Shown here: positions 15,829-23,668 of the stretch, piece by piece
Layout: every line of letters begins with the position of its first letter
Numbering within the stretch: the stretch's first letter is position 1
Assembly (NCBI RefSeq): GCF_026627505.1
Contig: NZ_JAPNLK010000036.1
Span: 18,008 to 82,007, forward strand
DNA length: 64,000 nt
Direction: 5' to 3'
Origin: Streptomyces sp. H27-H5
GTDB taxonomy: Bacteria > Actinomycetota > Actinomycetes > Streptomycetales > Streptomycetaceae
Program-made: the position numbers and the translations under genes
Notes under the pieces: model-generated
Told to the model about the DNA's origin: nothing
The model's database searches: none
What the model saw: only the letters and a program-made list of their open reading frames with translations

Positions 15829-16689
15829 TCAGAAACGGCGCAAAATCGCCGCTTTCGCCGTCGAGAACTCCTCGGCCGTGAGGAGGCCCGACGTGTGCAG
15901 CTCCCCGAGCTCGCGCAGTCGACGCAACAGCGCGTCGTGGTCCGCGCCGTCCGCCGCAAGCGCGGCCGGGGCCGGGGCGAGCGCGGCGGCCGGGTGCGGC
16001 AGGCGGGCCGCCACGGCCGCCGCGACCAGCGCGGTCGCCAGCTCCTTGCGGCCCATGCCGAACAGCTCCACCGCGTACGGGTCGTACTTGGGGGACGGCG
16101 GCGCCTGGGCGCCCGCCAGGGTGAACCGCAGCACGCCGTTGGAGAGCCCCCGGGACGGGGTCCACTCCACCGCCCGGACGTCGGCGACCCGGAACTGCCG
16201 GGCGCCCGCCGACTGCTTGGCCTCCTCCGTCGCCCAGTTCCAGTCCAGGGTGATCCGGTCGCCGTCGAAGGCCGCCGTGCCGTCGCCCCCGCTCGCGGTG
16301 ATCGGCACCGGCGGGCCCGGCAGCAGGTAGCGGTCGCTGGGCCCGGGATCCACCTGGTCCAGCAGGAGCGCGTTGCGCAGCTCGTCGACGAAGTACTCCG
16401 CCACTCCGGTGCGGTCCGACTCCACGGTCAGCCTGTAGGGGTCCGAGGTCTCCGGCAGCCGCCCGCCCGTCACCTGGATCAGCGGGTCGGCGCCGTCACG
16501 CGGCCGCAGCCGCAACCGGCCCGACTTGCGGCCCGGTTCGTAGGAGATGCCGGCGATCGCGCCCAGCGGCACGAGCAGTTCCCCGAGGGCCTGCCGCAGC
16601 GGGCCGACCTCCTTGTCGCGGCCCGGCACGATGCGCACCGCGTCCCCGTCGAAGGTCCACGTGCCGTCCTTCTGGATGATTTCCGCCAT
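15829..16689 (-). CDS. DUF4429 domain protein with C-terminal SHOCT motif
   Basis: 286 residues. The N-terminal half begins MAEIIQKDGTWTFDGDAVRI and contains two related PH-like/DUF4429 units (residues ~5-120 and ~135-230; the second has FDGDRITLDWNWATEEAKQ). The C-terminus DALLRRLRELGELHTSGLLT followed by AEEFSTAKAAILRRF is a SHOCT oligomerisation motif. An Ala/Pro linker joins them. No signal peptide or membrane segment is visible. The biochemical role is unknown. It is divergent from the GH20 gene (52 bases between starts). Confidence 0.8.
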   Translation of the reverse strand: MAEIIQKDGTWTFDGDAVRIVPGRDKEVGPLRQALGELLVPLGAIAGISYEPGRKSGRLRLRPRDGADPLIQVTGGRLPETSDPYRLTVESDRTGVAEYFVDELRNALLLDQVDPGPSDRYLLPGPPVPITASGGDGTAAFDGDRITLDWNWATEEAKQSAGARQFRVADVRAVEWTPSRGLSNGVLRFTLAGAQAPPSPKYDPYAVELFGMGRKELATALVAAAVAARLPHPAAALAPAPAALAADGADHDALLRRLRELGELHTSGLLTAEEFSTAKAAILRRF

Positions 16690-16741
16690 CCCGCGATTCT
16701 CGCATCGGCGTGTCGTGCCCGATTGGCCTATACCTGAGGTC

Positions 16742-18337
16742 ATGAGAGTCCTGCGACGCACGCTCGGTGCCCTCCTCGTCCTCGGCGCGGCGGCCGTTTC
16801 CTGCACCGCCGCCCACGGTGACGACTCCCGGCCCGGGGGCGTGCGTGCCGCCGCGCCCACCCCCTACGAACGGCTGCTGCCCGCGCCCGTGTCCGCGCGG
16901 GCCGAGGGCGCCGGGTACGCGTTCGGGGCGGGCACGGTGATCCGTACCGCCCCGGGCTCCGGCGCGGAGGTGCGGCAGGTCGGGGAACGGCTCGCCGAGC
17001 AACTGCGCGGGGCCGTCGGCCTGCCGCTGCCCGTGGTGGCCGGGGCGGACGGGGACGGGATCCGGCTGCGGCTCGACCGGGGCGCGGGCGCGCTCGGCGA
17101 GGAGGGCTACCGGCTGGAGGCCGGCCCGAGCGGGGTCACGCTCACCGCGCGCACGCCCGAGGGGCTGTTCCACGCGGGGCAGACCCTGCGGCAACTGGTG
17201 CCGGCGCGGGGCGCGGGGACGGTGCCGGGCGGGAGGGTGCAGGACACGCCGCGGTTCGCGTACCGGGGAGCCATGATCGACATCGCCCGCCACTTCTTCC
17301 CGGTGGAGCAGGTGAAGCGGTACGTGGACCAGCTCGCCCAGTACAAGGTCAACACCCTGCACCTGCACCTGACCGACGACCAGGGCTGGCGGCTCGCGAG
17401 CGACTCCTGGCCGCGGCTCGCCGAGGTCGGCGGCGGCAGCGAGGTCGGCGGCGGTCCGGGCGGCCACTGGACGAAGGACGAGTACCGGGAACTGGTCGCG
17501 TACGCGGCCCGGCGGTACGTGGACGTCGTGCCCGAGATCGACATGCCCGGACACGTCAACGCGGCGCAGGCCTCCTACGCCGAGTTGAACTGCGACGGCA
17601 AGGCGCGCGAGCGGTACACCGGGATCAAGGTGGGCTTCAGCTCGCTGTGCGTGGGCAGCGAGCGGACGTACGAGTTCATCGACGAGGTGCTCGGCGAGGT
17701 CGCGGAGATGACCCCGGGGAAGTACCTGCACATCGGCGGGGACGAGGCGCACTCGACGCCGGCGGCGGACTACGCGGCCTTCATGGACCGGGCACAGGCG
17801 GTCGTCGGCAAGTACGGCAAGACGGTGGTGGCCTGGCACCAGCTGGCCTCGGCGCGCCCGGCGGCGGGCGCGGTGCTCCAGTACTGGGGGCACGACCGGA
17901 CGTCGGCGGCCGAGAAGGCGGGCGTGGCGGCGGCGGCGAAGGCGGGCCACCCGGTGATCCTGTCCCCGGCGGACCGCGTCTACCTCGACATGAAGTACGA
18001 CAAGGCGACGAAGCCGGGGTTGGCGTGGGCCGGGTACGTGCCGGTGCGGCGGGCCTACTCCTGGGATCCGGGCGCCTACCTGCCGGGGGTCCCCGAGTCG
18101 GCGGTGCTGGGTGTGGAGGCGCCGCTGTGGACCGAGACGGTCGCCACGCGCAAGGACTGGGAGCAGCTGGCGTTCCCCAGGGTGCTGGGGCTGGCCGAGC
18201 TGGGCTGGTCGCCGACGGCGGCACTGGACTGGGACCGCTACCGCGAGCGGCTGGCGGCCCAGGGCCCGCGGCTGGACGCGCAGGGCATCGACTACTTCCG
18301 GGCGCCGGACGTTCCCTGGTCCCGGTCCCTGTCGTAG
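16742..18337 (+). CDS. GH20 beta-N-acetylhexosaminidase, secreted
   Basis: 531 residues. A signal peptide (MRVLRRTLGALLVLGAAAVS, then C at ~20) suggests export, possibly as a lipoprotein (AAVSC). Residues ~35-150 match the GH20b domain. The catalytic barrel starts near FAYRGAMIDIARHF and carries the Asp-Glu pair in HIGGDEAH, where the acetamido group of the substrate acts as nucleophile. It removes terminal GlcNAc or GalNAc from chitin oligosaccharides and glycans. It is the equivalent of the hexosaminidase next to the des locus in S. coelicolor. Here its stop is only 18 bases from the convergent desE stop. Confidence 0.93.
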   Translation: MRVLRRTLGALLVLGAAAVSCTAAHGDDSRPGGVRAAAPTPYERLLPAPVSARAEGAGYAFGAGTVIRTAPGSGAEVRQVGERLAEQLRGAVGLPLPVVAGADGDGIRLRLDRGAGALGEEGYRLEAGPSGVTLTARTPEGLFHAGQTLRQLVPARGAGTVPGGRVQDTPRFAYRGAMIDIARHFFPVEQVKRYVDQLAQYKVNTLHLHLTDDQGWRLASDSWPRLAEVGGGSEVGGGPGGHWTKDEYRELVAYAARRYVDVVPEIDMPGHVNAAQASYAELNCDGKARERYTGIKVGFSSLCVGSERTYEFIDEVLGEVAEMTPGKYLHIGGDEAHSTPAADYAAFMDRAQAVVGKYGKTVVAWHQLASARPAAGAVLQYWGHDRTSAAEKAGVAAAAKAGHPVILSPADRVYLDMKYDKATKPGLAWAGYVPVRRAYSWDPGAYLPGVPESAVLGVEAPLWTETVATRKDWEQLAFPRVLGLAELGWSPTAALDWDRYRERLAAQGPRLDAQGIDYFRAPDVPWSRSLS

Positions 18338-18355
18338 GGGCGTCCGCGCCGGGGG

Positions 18356-19393
18356 TCAGCTGACCTTCTTGGCGCCCTGGATGGCCTTCGCGAGGTCCTC
18401 CAGCAGCTGGGCGCACTTCTCGTACGAGAAGATCGGCTCGGTCACGCGCGGGGTGATCTGGCCGGCCTTGACGGCGGGCATCCGGGTCCAGGTCGGCTTG
18501 GCCGCCAGGTCCTTCGGCTGCAGGGTGCCGGTGCGGTTGTCGAGCAGGACGAGGTCGGCCTTGTACTTGCCGGCGTTCTCCCAGCCGAGGCTCTCGAAGA
18601 AGCCGCCCTCGTCCAGCTTGTCCGGGGTGACGAACTCGACGCCGAGCGACTCGAAGTACTTCAGGTCGGCGGAGGTCTTCGGGGTGGAGACGTAGAACAG
18701 GTCGGCGGCGCCGGAGCCGACGAGCACCTTGATGCCCGGGTTCGCCTTGGTGGCCTCGCGGACCTTGGCGGAGGCGGCCTCGAAGCGGGCCTTGGCGTCC
18801 ACGGTCTTCTTGGCGCTCATGTCGGCGCCGAGGGCCTTGGCGAGGTCCGCGGTGCGGGCCAGTGCCTTGTCCATGGAGACGTCGCCGCCGACCTTGATCG
18901 CGGCGGCCGGGGCCAGCTTCATGATCTTGCCCTTGGAGGCCTCCGGGACGTACCAGTACGAGCCGTCCCAGCTGTTGGTGACCAGGAGGTCGGGCTGGAG
19001 GGAGGCGTACTTCTCGACGTTGAACTCGTCGTAGACGTTGCCGAGGATCTGGACTTTGGAGATGTCCATCGAGCCGGCCTGGACGTCGGGCTTGCCGTCG
19101 GCGGTCTTGGTCGGGCCGAACACGCCCTTGACGCTCACACCGTAGTCGTGGAGGGCGGCGGCGGTGCCGGTGAAGGCGACGATGTTCTTCGGGGTGGACT
19201 TCGCGGAGACGTCCTTGCCGAGGTCGTCCTTGAAGGTCCAGGGGCCCGAGGCCGCGGCGGCCTTGTCCGCCTCGCCGGCTCCGTCCTTCGCCGTGTCGGC
19301 GCCGCACGCGGAGAGCGCCGCGACGAGGCCCAGGGCGCCGCCGGCCGCGATGAGACCGCGGCGGGTGAGGAGGGAGGATCGGGACTTGGGCAT
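18356..19393 (-). CDS. desE: Ferrioxamine-type siderophore-binding lipoprotein (DesE-like)
   Basis: 345 residues. The signal peptide has a Tat-like start (LLTRRGLIAAGG) and a lipobox (LSAC), so it is anchored outside the membrane. The fold is the class III metal/siderophore-binding type: two lobes joined by a long helix (around LARTADLAKALGADMSAKK). It binds iron-loaded hydroxamate siderophores for an ABC importer encoded elsewhere. An iron box lies 51 bases upstream of the ATG, implying DmdR1 control. The desABCD biosynthesis genes that normally sit next to it are absent in this window. Specificity for ferrioxamine is inferred from position and family. Confidence 0.85.
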   Translation of the reverse strand: MPKSRSSLLTRRGLIAAGGALGLVAALSACGADTAKDGAGEADKAAAASGPWTFKDDLGKDVSAKSTPKNIVAFTGTAAALHDYGVSVKGVFGPTKTADGKPDVQAGSMDISKVQILGNVYDEFNVEKYASLQPDLLVTNSWDGSYWYVPEASKGKIMKLAPAAAIKVGGDVSMDKALARTADLAKALGADMSAKKTVDAKARFEAASAKVREATKANPGIKVLVGSGAADLFYVSTPKTSADLKYFESLGVEFVTPDKLDEGGFFESLGWENAGKYKADLVLLDNRTGTLQPKDLAAKPTWTRMPAVKAGQITPRVTEPIFSYEKCAQLLEDLAKAIQGAKKVS

Positions 19394-19444
19394 GTCGATG
19401 TCCGCTTTCGTGCGTTCAGGGCGGCCACTGAGCCGTTCGGAAGG

Positions 19445-19461
19445 AAGGTTAGCCTAACCTT
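19445..19461. promoter_or_regulatory. Iron box (DmdR-type operator)
   Basis: AAGGTTAG-C-CTAACCTT, perfect 8-base arms with one central base. It contains the TTAG..CTAA core of the DmdR/DtxR iron box. Located just upstream of desE, it should be bound by Fe(II)-loaded DmdR1 and repress desE when iron is plentiful. Confidence 0.88.
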
Positions 19462-19475
19462 GGCTGAAATCGGTA

Positions 19476-19503
19476 AGGGGGCCCGGGTCTCCCCGGGCCC
19501 CCT
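19476..19503. terminator. Hairpin terminator of the acyl-CoA catabolic operon
   Basis: Arms AGGGGGCCCGGG and CCCGGGCCCCCT around loop TCTC, 42 bases beyond the acyl-CoA dehydrogenase stop on the minus strand and upstream of the desE iron box. It separates the two transcription units. Confidence 0.8.
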
Positions 19504-19545
19504 CGTGCGAGCTGCCGCCCGGCCGACCTCCCGGTCGGCGACCGG

Positions 19546-20706
19546 TCAGCCGGCGAAGCCCAGTTCGCGGGCGATCAGCATGCGCTGCACCTCGCTGGTG
19601 CCCTCGCCGATCTCCAGGATCTTCGAGTCCCGCCACATGCGGGCCACCGGGTACTCGTTCATGAACCCGTAGCCGCCGTGGATCTGCGTGGCCTCGCGGG
19701 CGTTGTCGACGGCGACCGTGGAGGAGTACAGCTTGGCGATCGCCGCCTCCTTCTTGAACGGCTCGCCGGCCACCAGCCGCGAGGCCGCGTCACGCCAGCC
19801 GACACGGGCCATGTGGGCGCGCATCTCCATGTCGGCCAGCTTGAACTGGATGGCCTGGTTGTCGCCGATGGGCCGGCCGAAGGCCTTGCGCTCCTTGGCG
19901 TACTTCACCGACTCGTCGACACAGCCCTGGGCCAGGCCCGTGGCGAGCGCGGAGATGGCGATGCGGCCCTCGTCGAGGATCCGCAGGAACTGGGCGTAAC
20001 CGCGGCCCTCCTGGCCGACCAGATTGGCCAGGGGCACCCGTACGTCCTGGAACGACAGCTCGCGGGTGTCGGAGGAGTTCCAGCCGACCTTGGAGTACGG
20101 GGCCGCCACCGTGAAGCCGGGCGTACCGGACGGCACGATGATCGAGGAGATCTCGGGCCGGCCGTCCGCCTTGCGCCCCGTCACCGCGGTGACCGTGACC
20201 AGGCCGGTGATGTCCGTGCCGGAGTTGGTGATGAAGCACTTCGAGCCGTTGATCACCCACTCGTCACCGTCCTTGACGGCGGTCGTGCGGGTGCCGCCCG
20301 CGTCCGAGCCGCCGTCCGGCTCGGTCAGACCGAAGGCGCCCAGCACCTCGCCGGAGCACATCCTCGGCAGCCACTCCCGCTTCTGCTCCTCGGTGCCGAA
20401 CAGGTGGATCGGCATGGCGCCGAGCGAGACGCCGGCCTCCAGGGTGATGGCGACCGAGGAGTCGACCCGGGCCAGCTCCTCCAGGGCGATGCCGAGGGCG
20501 AGGTAGTCGCCGCCCATGCCGCCGTACTCCTCCGGGAAGGGCAGGCCGAACAGGCCCATGCGGCCCATCTCGCGGACGATCTCGTACGGGAACTCGTGCC
20601 GCTCGTACAGGTCGCCGATCTTGGGGGCGACGACGTCGTGCGCGAAGGCCTCGACGGTGCGGCGGAGTTCCTCGTGCTCGGGGGTGAGCCGGTGGTCGAG
20701 GGACAT
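19546..20706 (-). CDS. Acyl-CoA dehydrogenase, likely isovaleryl-CoA dehydrogenase
   Basis: 386 residues, a standard FAD-dependent acyl-CoA dehydrogenase. Motifs: FGLTEPDGGSDAGGTRT (flavin/substrate region), WVINGSKCFITNSG, and the C-terminal QIHGGYGFMNEYPVARMWRD. It is the last gene of an operon with HMG-CoA lyase and a biotin-dependent carboxylase, so I infer isovaleryl-CoA to 3-methylcrotonyl-CoA in leucine degradation. The start lies 7 bases after the lyase stop, with AAGGAG as ribosome-binding site. An assignment to other short branched-chain acyl-CoAs cannot be excluded. Confidence 0.9.
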   Translation of the reverse strand: MSLDHRLTPEHEELRRTVEAFAHDVVAPKIGDLYERHEFPYEIVREMGRMGLFGLPFPEEYGGMGGDYLALGIALEELARVDSSVAITLEAGVSLGAMPIHLFGTEEQKREWLPRMCSGEVLGAFGLTEPDGGSDAGGTRTTAVKDGDEWVINGSKCFITNSGTDITGLVTVTAVTGRKADGRPEISSIIVPSGTPGFTVAAPYSKVGWNSSDTRELSFQDVRVPLANLVGQEGRGYAQFLRILDEGRIAISALATGLAQGCVDESVKYAKERKAFGRPIGDNQAIQFKLADMEMRAHMARVGWRDAASRLVAGEPFKKEAAIAKLYSSTVAVDNAREATQIHGGYGFMNEYPVARMWRDSKILEIGEGTSEVQRMLIARELGFAG

Positions 20707-20713
20707 GTCTTCG

Positions 20714-21646
20714 TTACTCCTTGTGGGAGAGGGCGCGGACGGTACGGGAGGGGCTGGGGCGCCCCAACCGCTCGGCCATCCACACGCTCGTGGCGGTGAG
20801 GGCGGCCAGGTCGACCCCGGTCTCGATGCCGAGGCCGTCGAGCATCCACACGAGGTCCTCGGTGGCCAGGTTGCCGGTCGCGCTCTTCGCGTACGGGCAG
20901 CCGCCGAGGCCGCCGGCGGAGGCGTCGACCGTGGTCACGCCGTGCCGGAGCGCGGCGAGGGTGTTGGAGAGGGCCTGGCCGTAGGTGTCGTGGAAGTGGA
21001 CACCGATCCGGTCGGTCCCCACGCCCTCCCCGTCGAGTCCGTCGAGCAGGGCCCGGACATGGCCCGGGGTGGCGACGCCGATGGTGTCGCCGAGGCTCAG
21101 TTCGTCGCAGCCCAGGTCCAGCAGGGCCTTGGCCACGGAGACCACCTGCGGGACGGGCACGGCGCCCTCCCAGGGGTCGCCGAAGCACATGGAGAGGTAC
21201 CCGCGCACATGGGCCCCCTGCTCCTTCGCCCGGGCCACCACGGGCTCGAACATGGCCAGGGACTCGGCGACGGTCCGGTTGAGGTTGCGGGCCGCGAAGG
21301 TCTCCGTCGCGGAACCGAACACGGCGATCCGGTCCGCCCCGAGGGCGAGCGCGCGGTCCAGGCCGCGCTCGTTGGGGACGAGGACGGGAAGGTCGGCGGA
21401 CACGTCGGAGAGCAGCGGGAAGAGCTGCTCCGCGTCCGCGAGCTGGGGCACCCACTTGGGGTGGACGAAGCTGGTGGCCTCGATGGTGGTGAGGCCGGCC
21501 GCGGCGAGCCGGTGGATGAACTCGGCCTTCACCTCGGTCGGTACGGGCGTCTTCTCGTTCTGCAGTCCGTCGCGGGCACCCACCTCGTGGATGCGGACGC
21601 GGGTCGGCAGCCCGGGATCGGGGACCGTCATGGGCAGGCCGTTCAC
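20714..21646 (-). CDS. Hydroxymethylglutaryl-CoA lyase
   Basis: 310 residues. The DRE-TIM barrel begins with RIHEVGARDGLQNE (metal and catalytic residues). The HFHDTYGQALSN strand supplies the two metal-binding histidines and GGLGGCPYAKSATGN holds the catalytic cysteine. The enzyme cleaves HMG-CoA to acetyl-CoA and acetoacetate, the final step of leucine degradation. The GTG start overlaps the carboxylase alpha stop (GTGA), so translation is coupled. Confidence 0.94.
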   Translation of the reverse strand: MNGLPMTVPDPGLPTRVRIHEVGARDGLQNEKTPVPTEVKAEFIHRLAAAGLTTIEATSFVHPKWVPQLADAEQLFPLLSDVSADLPVLVPNERGLDRALALGADRIAVFGSATETFAARNLNRTVAESLAMFEPVVARAKEQGAHVRGYLSMCFGDPWEGAVPVPQVVSVAKALLDLGCDELSLGDTIGVATPGHVRALLDGLDGEGVGTDRIGVHFHDTYGQALSNTLAALRHGVTTVDASAGGLGGCPYAKSATGNLATEDLVWMLDGLGIETGVDLAALTATSVWMAERLGRPSPSRTVRALSHKE

Positions 21647-23652
21647 TCGGCGCCCTCCTCTTCCTCCGGGGTGACCACGGCCAGGATCTGGTCCATGGCG
21701 ACGGTGGTGCCGGGGGTCACGTCGAGCTCGGTGACCGTGCCGGCGTGCGGGGCGGAGATGACGTGCTCCATCTTCATCGCCTCCACCACGAGCAGGCTCT
21801 GGCCGGCCGTCACCCGATCCCCGACGGCCACCTTCACGACGGTGACGGTGCCGGGCATCGGGGCCGCCAGCGTGCCCGCGCCGCCGTGGCCGCGGCCGGT
21901 GAGCGCCGCGGCGACGGGGTCGTGGCGCTGGAGGTGCCAGGAGTCGCCGTCACGGCCGAGCCAGGTCCCCTCCGGAGAGGCGGCGTGCGCGAAGCGGTGG
22001 GTGACGCCGTCGAGTTCCACCGTGACCGTGTCGGGGGTCCGGGCCACGACACGGCCGCGGGCCGGTGTGCCGGCGCCCCCCGACAGGATCTCCGTGTCGG
22101 GGCCGGCCGGGCGGGTGCGGATCGCCACCGGGTCCAGGCCCGGGAGGCGGAAGTGGTGGACCGTCCAGGCGGGGGTGCCGCCCAGGCGCCAGCCGTCGGC
22201 GGCGTCGAACGGGTCCACCCACCCTCCCGGCCCCGCGGGCGCGGGCTCCTCGGCGAGCAGCGCCGCCGCCGCGTACACCTCGTCCGGGATCCCCTCCGGG
22301 AGCAGGGACGCCAGGTCGCGCTCGACCAGCCCGGTGTCGAGGTCGCCCGACACCACGTCGGGGTGTGCCAGCAGCCGCCGCAGGAAACCGGCGTTGGTCT
22401 GCACGCCCAGGATCACGGTGTCCGCGAGGGCCCCGCGCAGCACCCGCAGGGCGGCCGCGCGGTCGGGCCCGTACGCGATGACCTTGGACAGCATCGGGTC
22501 GTAGGCGGAACCCACCGGCACGCCCGCCGTCAGACCGGAGTCGGTGCGCACGGCGCCGCCGGACGGCTCCGACAGGGCCAGGACCGTACCGCCCGAGGGC
22601 AGGAACCCGCGGGCCGGGTCCTCGGCGCAGACACGGGCCTCGATGGCGTGGCCGGTCAGGGTCACGTCCTCCTGCCCGAACCCGAGCGGAGCCCCCGCCG
22701 CGACCCGCAGCTGCTGCTCGACCAGGTCGAGTCCGGTGATCAGCTCCGTCACCGGGTGCTCCACCTGGAGGCGCGTGTTCATCTCCATGAAGTAGTACGA
22801 GGACGGGTCGCCGCCCGGCACGATGAACTCCACGGTGCCCGCGCCGACGTACCCGCAGGAACGGGCCGCCTCCACGGCGGCCGCGCCCATCGACGCCCGC
22901 AGCCGCGGCGTCAGCAGGACCGACGGGGCCTCCTCGGCGACCTTCTGGTGGCGGCGCTGGAGCGAGCACTCCCGCTCGCCCAGGTGCACCACGTTGCCGT
23001 GCGCGTCCGCCAGCACCTGGATCTCGATGTGCCGCGGCCGGTCCACCCACCGCTCGACGAGCAGGGTGTCGTCACCGAAGGAGGACCGGGCCTCGCGCCG
23101 CGCCGCGGCGATCTCCTCGCCGAGCAGCTCCGCGTCGCGGACCAGCCGCATGCCCTTGCCGCCGCCGCCCGCGGAGGGCTTCAGCAGCACCGGCATGCCG
23201 ATCTTCTCGGCGGCGGAGACCAGTTCGGCGTCGGTGAGGCCGCTGCCGGAGGAGCCGGGGACGACGGGCACGCCCGCCTCCTTCACCGTCTCCTTCGCCC
23301 GGATCTTGTCGCCCATCAGGGAGATCGCGCTCGCCGGGGGCCCGATGAAGGCCAGCCCGGCCTCCGCGCAGGCCGCCGCGAAGGCGGCGTTCTCCGCGAG
23401 GAAGCCGTACCCGGGGTGGACGGCCTCGGCGCCGGTGCGGCGGGCCGCGTCCAGCAGCCGCTCCACCGACAGGTAGCTCTCGGCGGCGGCCGCCGGGCCG
23501 ATCCGGACGGCCGTGTCGGCCTCCCGTACGTGACGGGCGTCCGCGTCGGCGTCGCTGAAGACGGCCACGGAGCGGATGCCGAGCTCCCGCAGGGTGCGGA
23601 TGACCCGGACCGCGATCTCGCCGCGGTTCGCGACCAGAACAGTGCTGAACAT
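21643..23652 (-). CDS. Acyl-CoA carboxylase alpha subunit, biotin carboxylase plus biotin carrier (likely methylcrotonyl-CoA carboxylase)
   Basis: 669 residues from ATG 23652, preferred over GTG 23667 because GAGGA lies 8 bases upstream. The biotin carboxylase domain (~1-450) starts MFSTVLVANRGEIAVRVIRT and includes the Gly-rich ATP loop GGGGKGMRL, GYVGAGTVEFI and EMNTRLQVEH. A linker region precedes the C-terminal carrier domain, where VEAMKMEH holds the biotinylated Lys. It carboxylates biotin for transfer by the beta subunit. Operon partners (HMG-CoA lyase, acyl-CoA dehydrogenase) point to 3-methylcrotonyl-CoA rather than propionyl-CoA; this is inference. Confidence 0.92.
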   Translation of the reverse strand: MFSTVLVANRGEIAVRVIRTLRELGIRSVAVFSDADADARHVREADTAVRIGPAAAAESYLSVERLLDAARRTGAEAVHPGYGFLAENAAFAAACAEAGLAFIGPPASAISLMGDKIRAKETVKEAGVPVVPGSSGSGLTDAELVSAAEKIGMPVLLKPSAGGGGKGMRLVRDAELLGEEIAAARREARSSFGDDTLLVERWVDRPRHIEIQVLADAHGNVVHLGERECSLQRRHQKVAEEAPSVLLTPRLRASMGAAAVEAARSCGYVGAGTVEFIVPGGDPSSYYFMEMNTRLQVEHPVTELITGLDLVEQQLRVAAGAPLGFGQEDVTLTGHAIEARVCAEDPARGFLPSGGTVLALSEPSGGAVRTDSGLTAGVPVGSAYDPMLSKVIAYGPDRAAALRVLRGALADTVILGVQTNAGFLRRLLAHPDVVSGDLDTGLVERDLASLLPEGIPDEVYAAAALLAEEPAPAGPGGWVDPFDAADGWRLGGTPAWTVHHFRLPGLDPVAIRTRPAGPDTEILSGGAGTPARGRVVARTPDTVTVELDGVTHRFAHAASPEGTWLGRDGDSWHLQRHDPVAAALTGRGHGGAGTLAAPMPGTVTVVKVAVGDRVTAGQSLLVVEAMKMEHVISAPHAGTVTELDVTPGTTVAMDQILAVVTPEEEEGAE

Positions 23653-23668
23653 CAGTGAGGTCCTCACG

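Noticed and set aside
21745..23658. 637-codon + strand frame opposite the carboxylase alpha gene
   Set aside because: Antisense shadow; the minus strand carries exact biotin carboxylase and biotin-carrier motifs.
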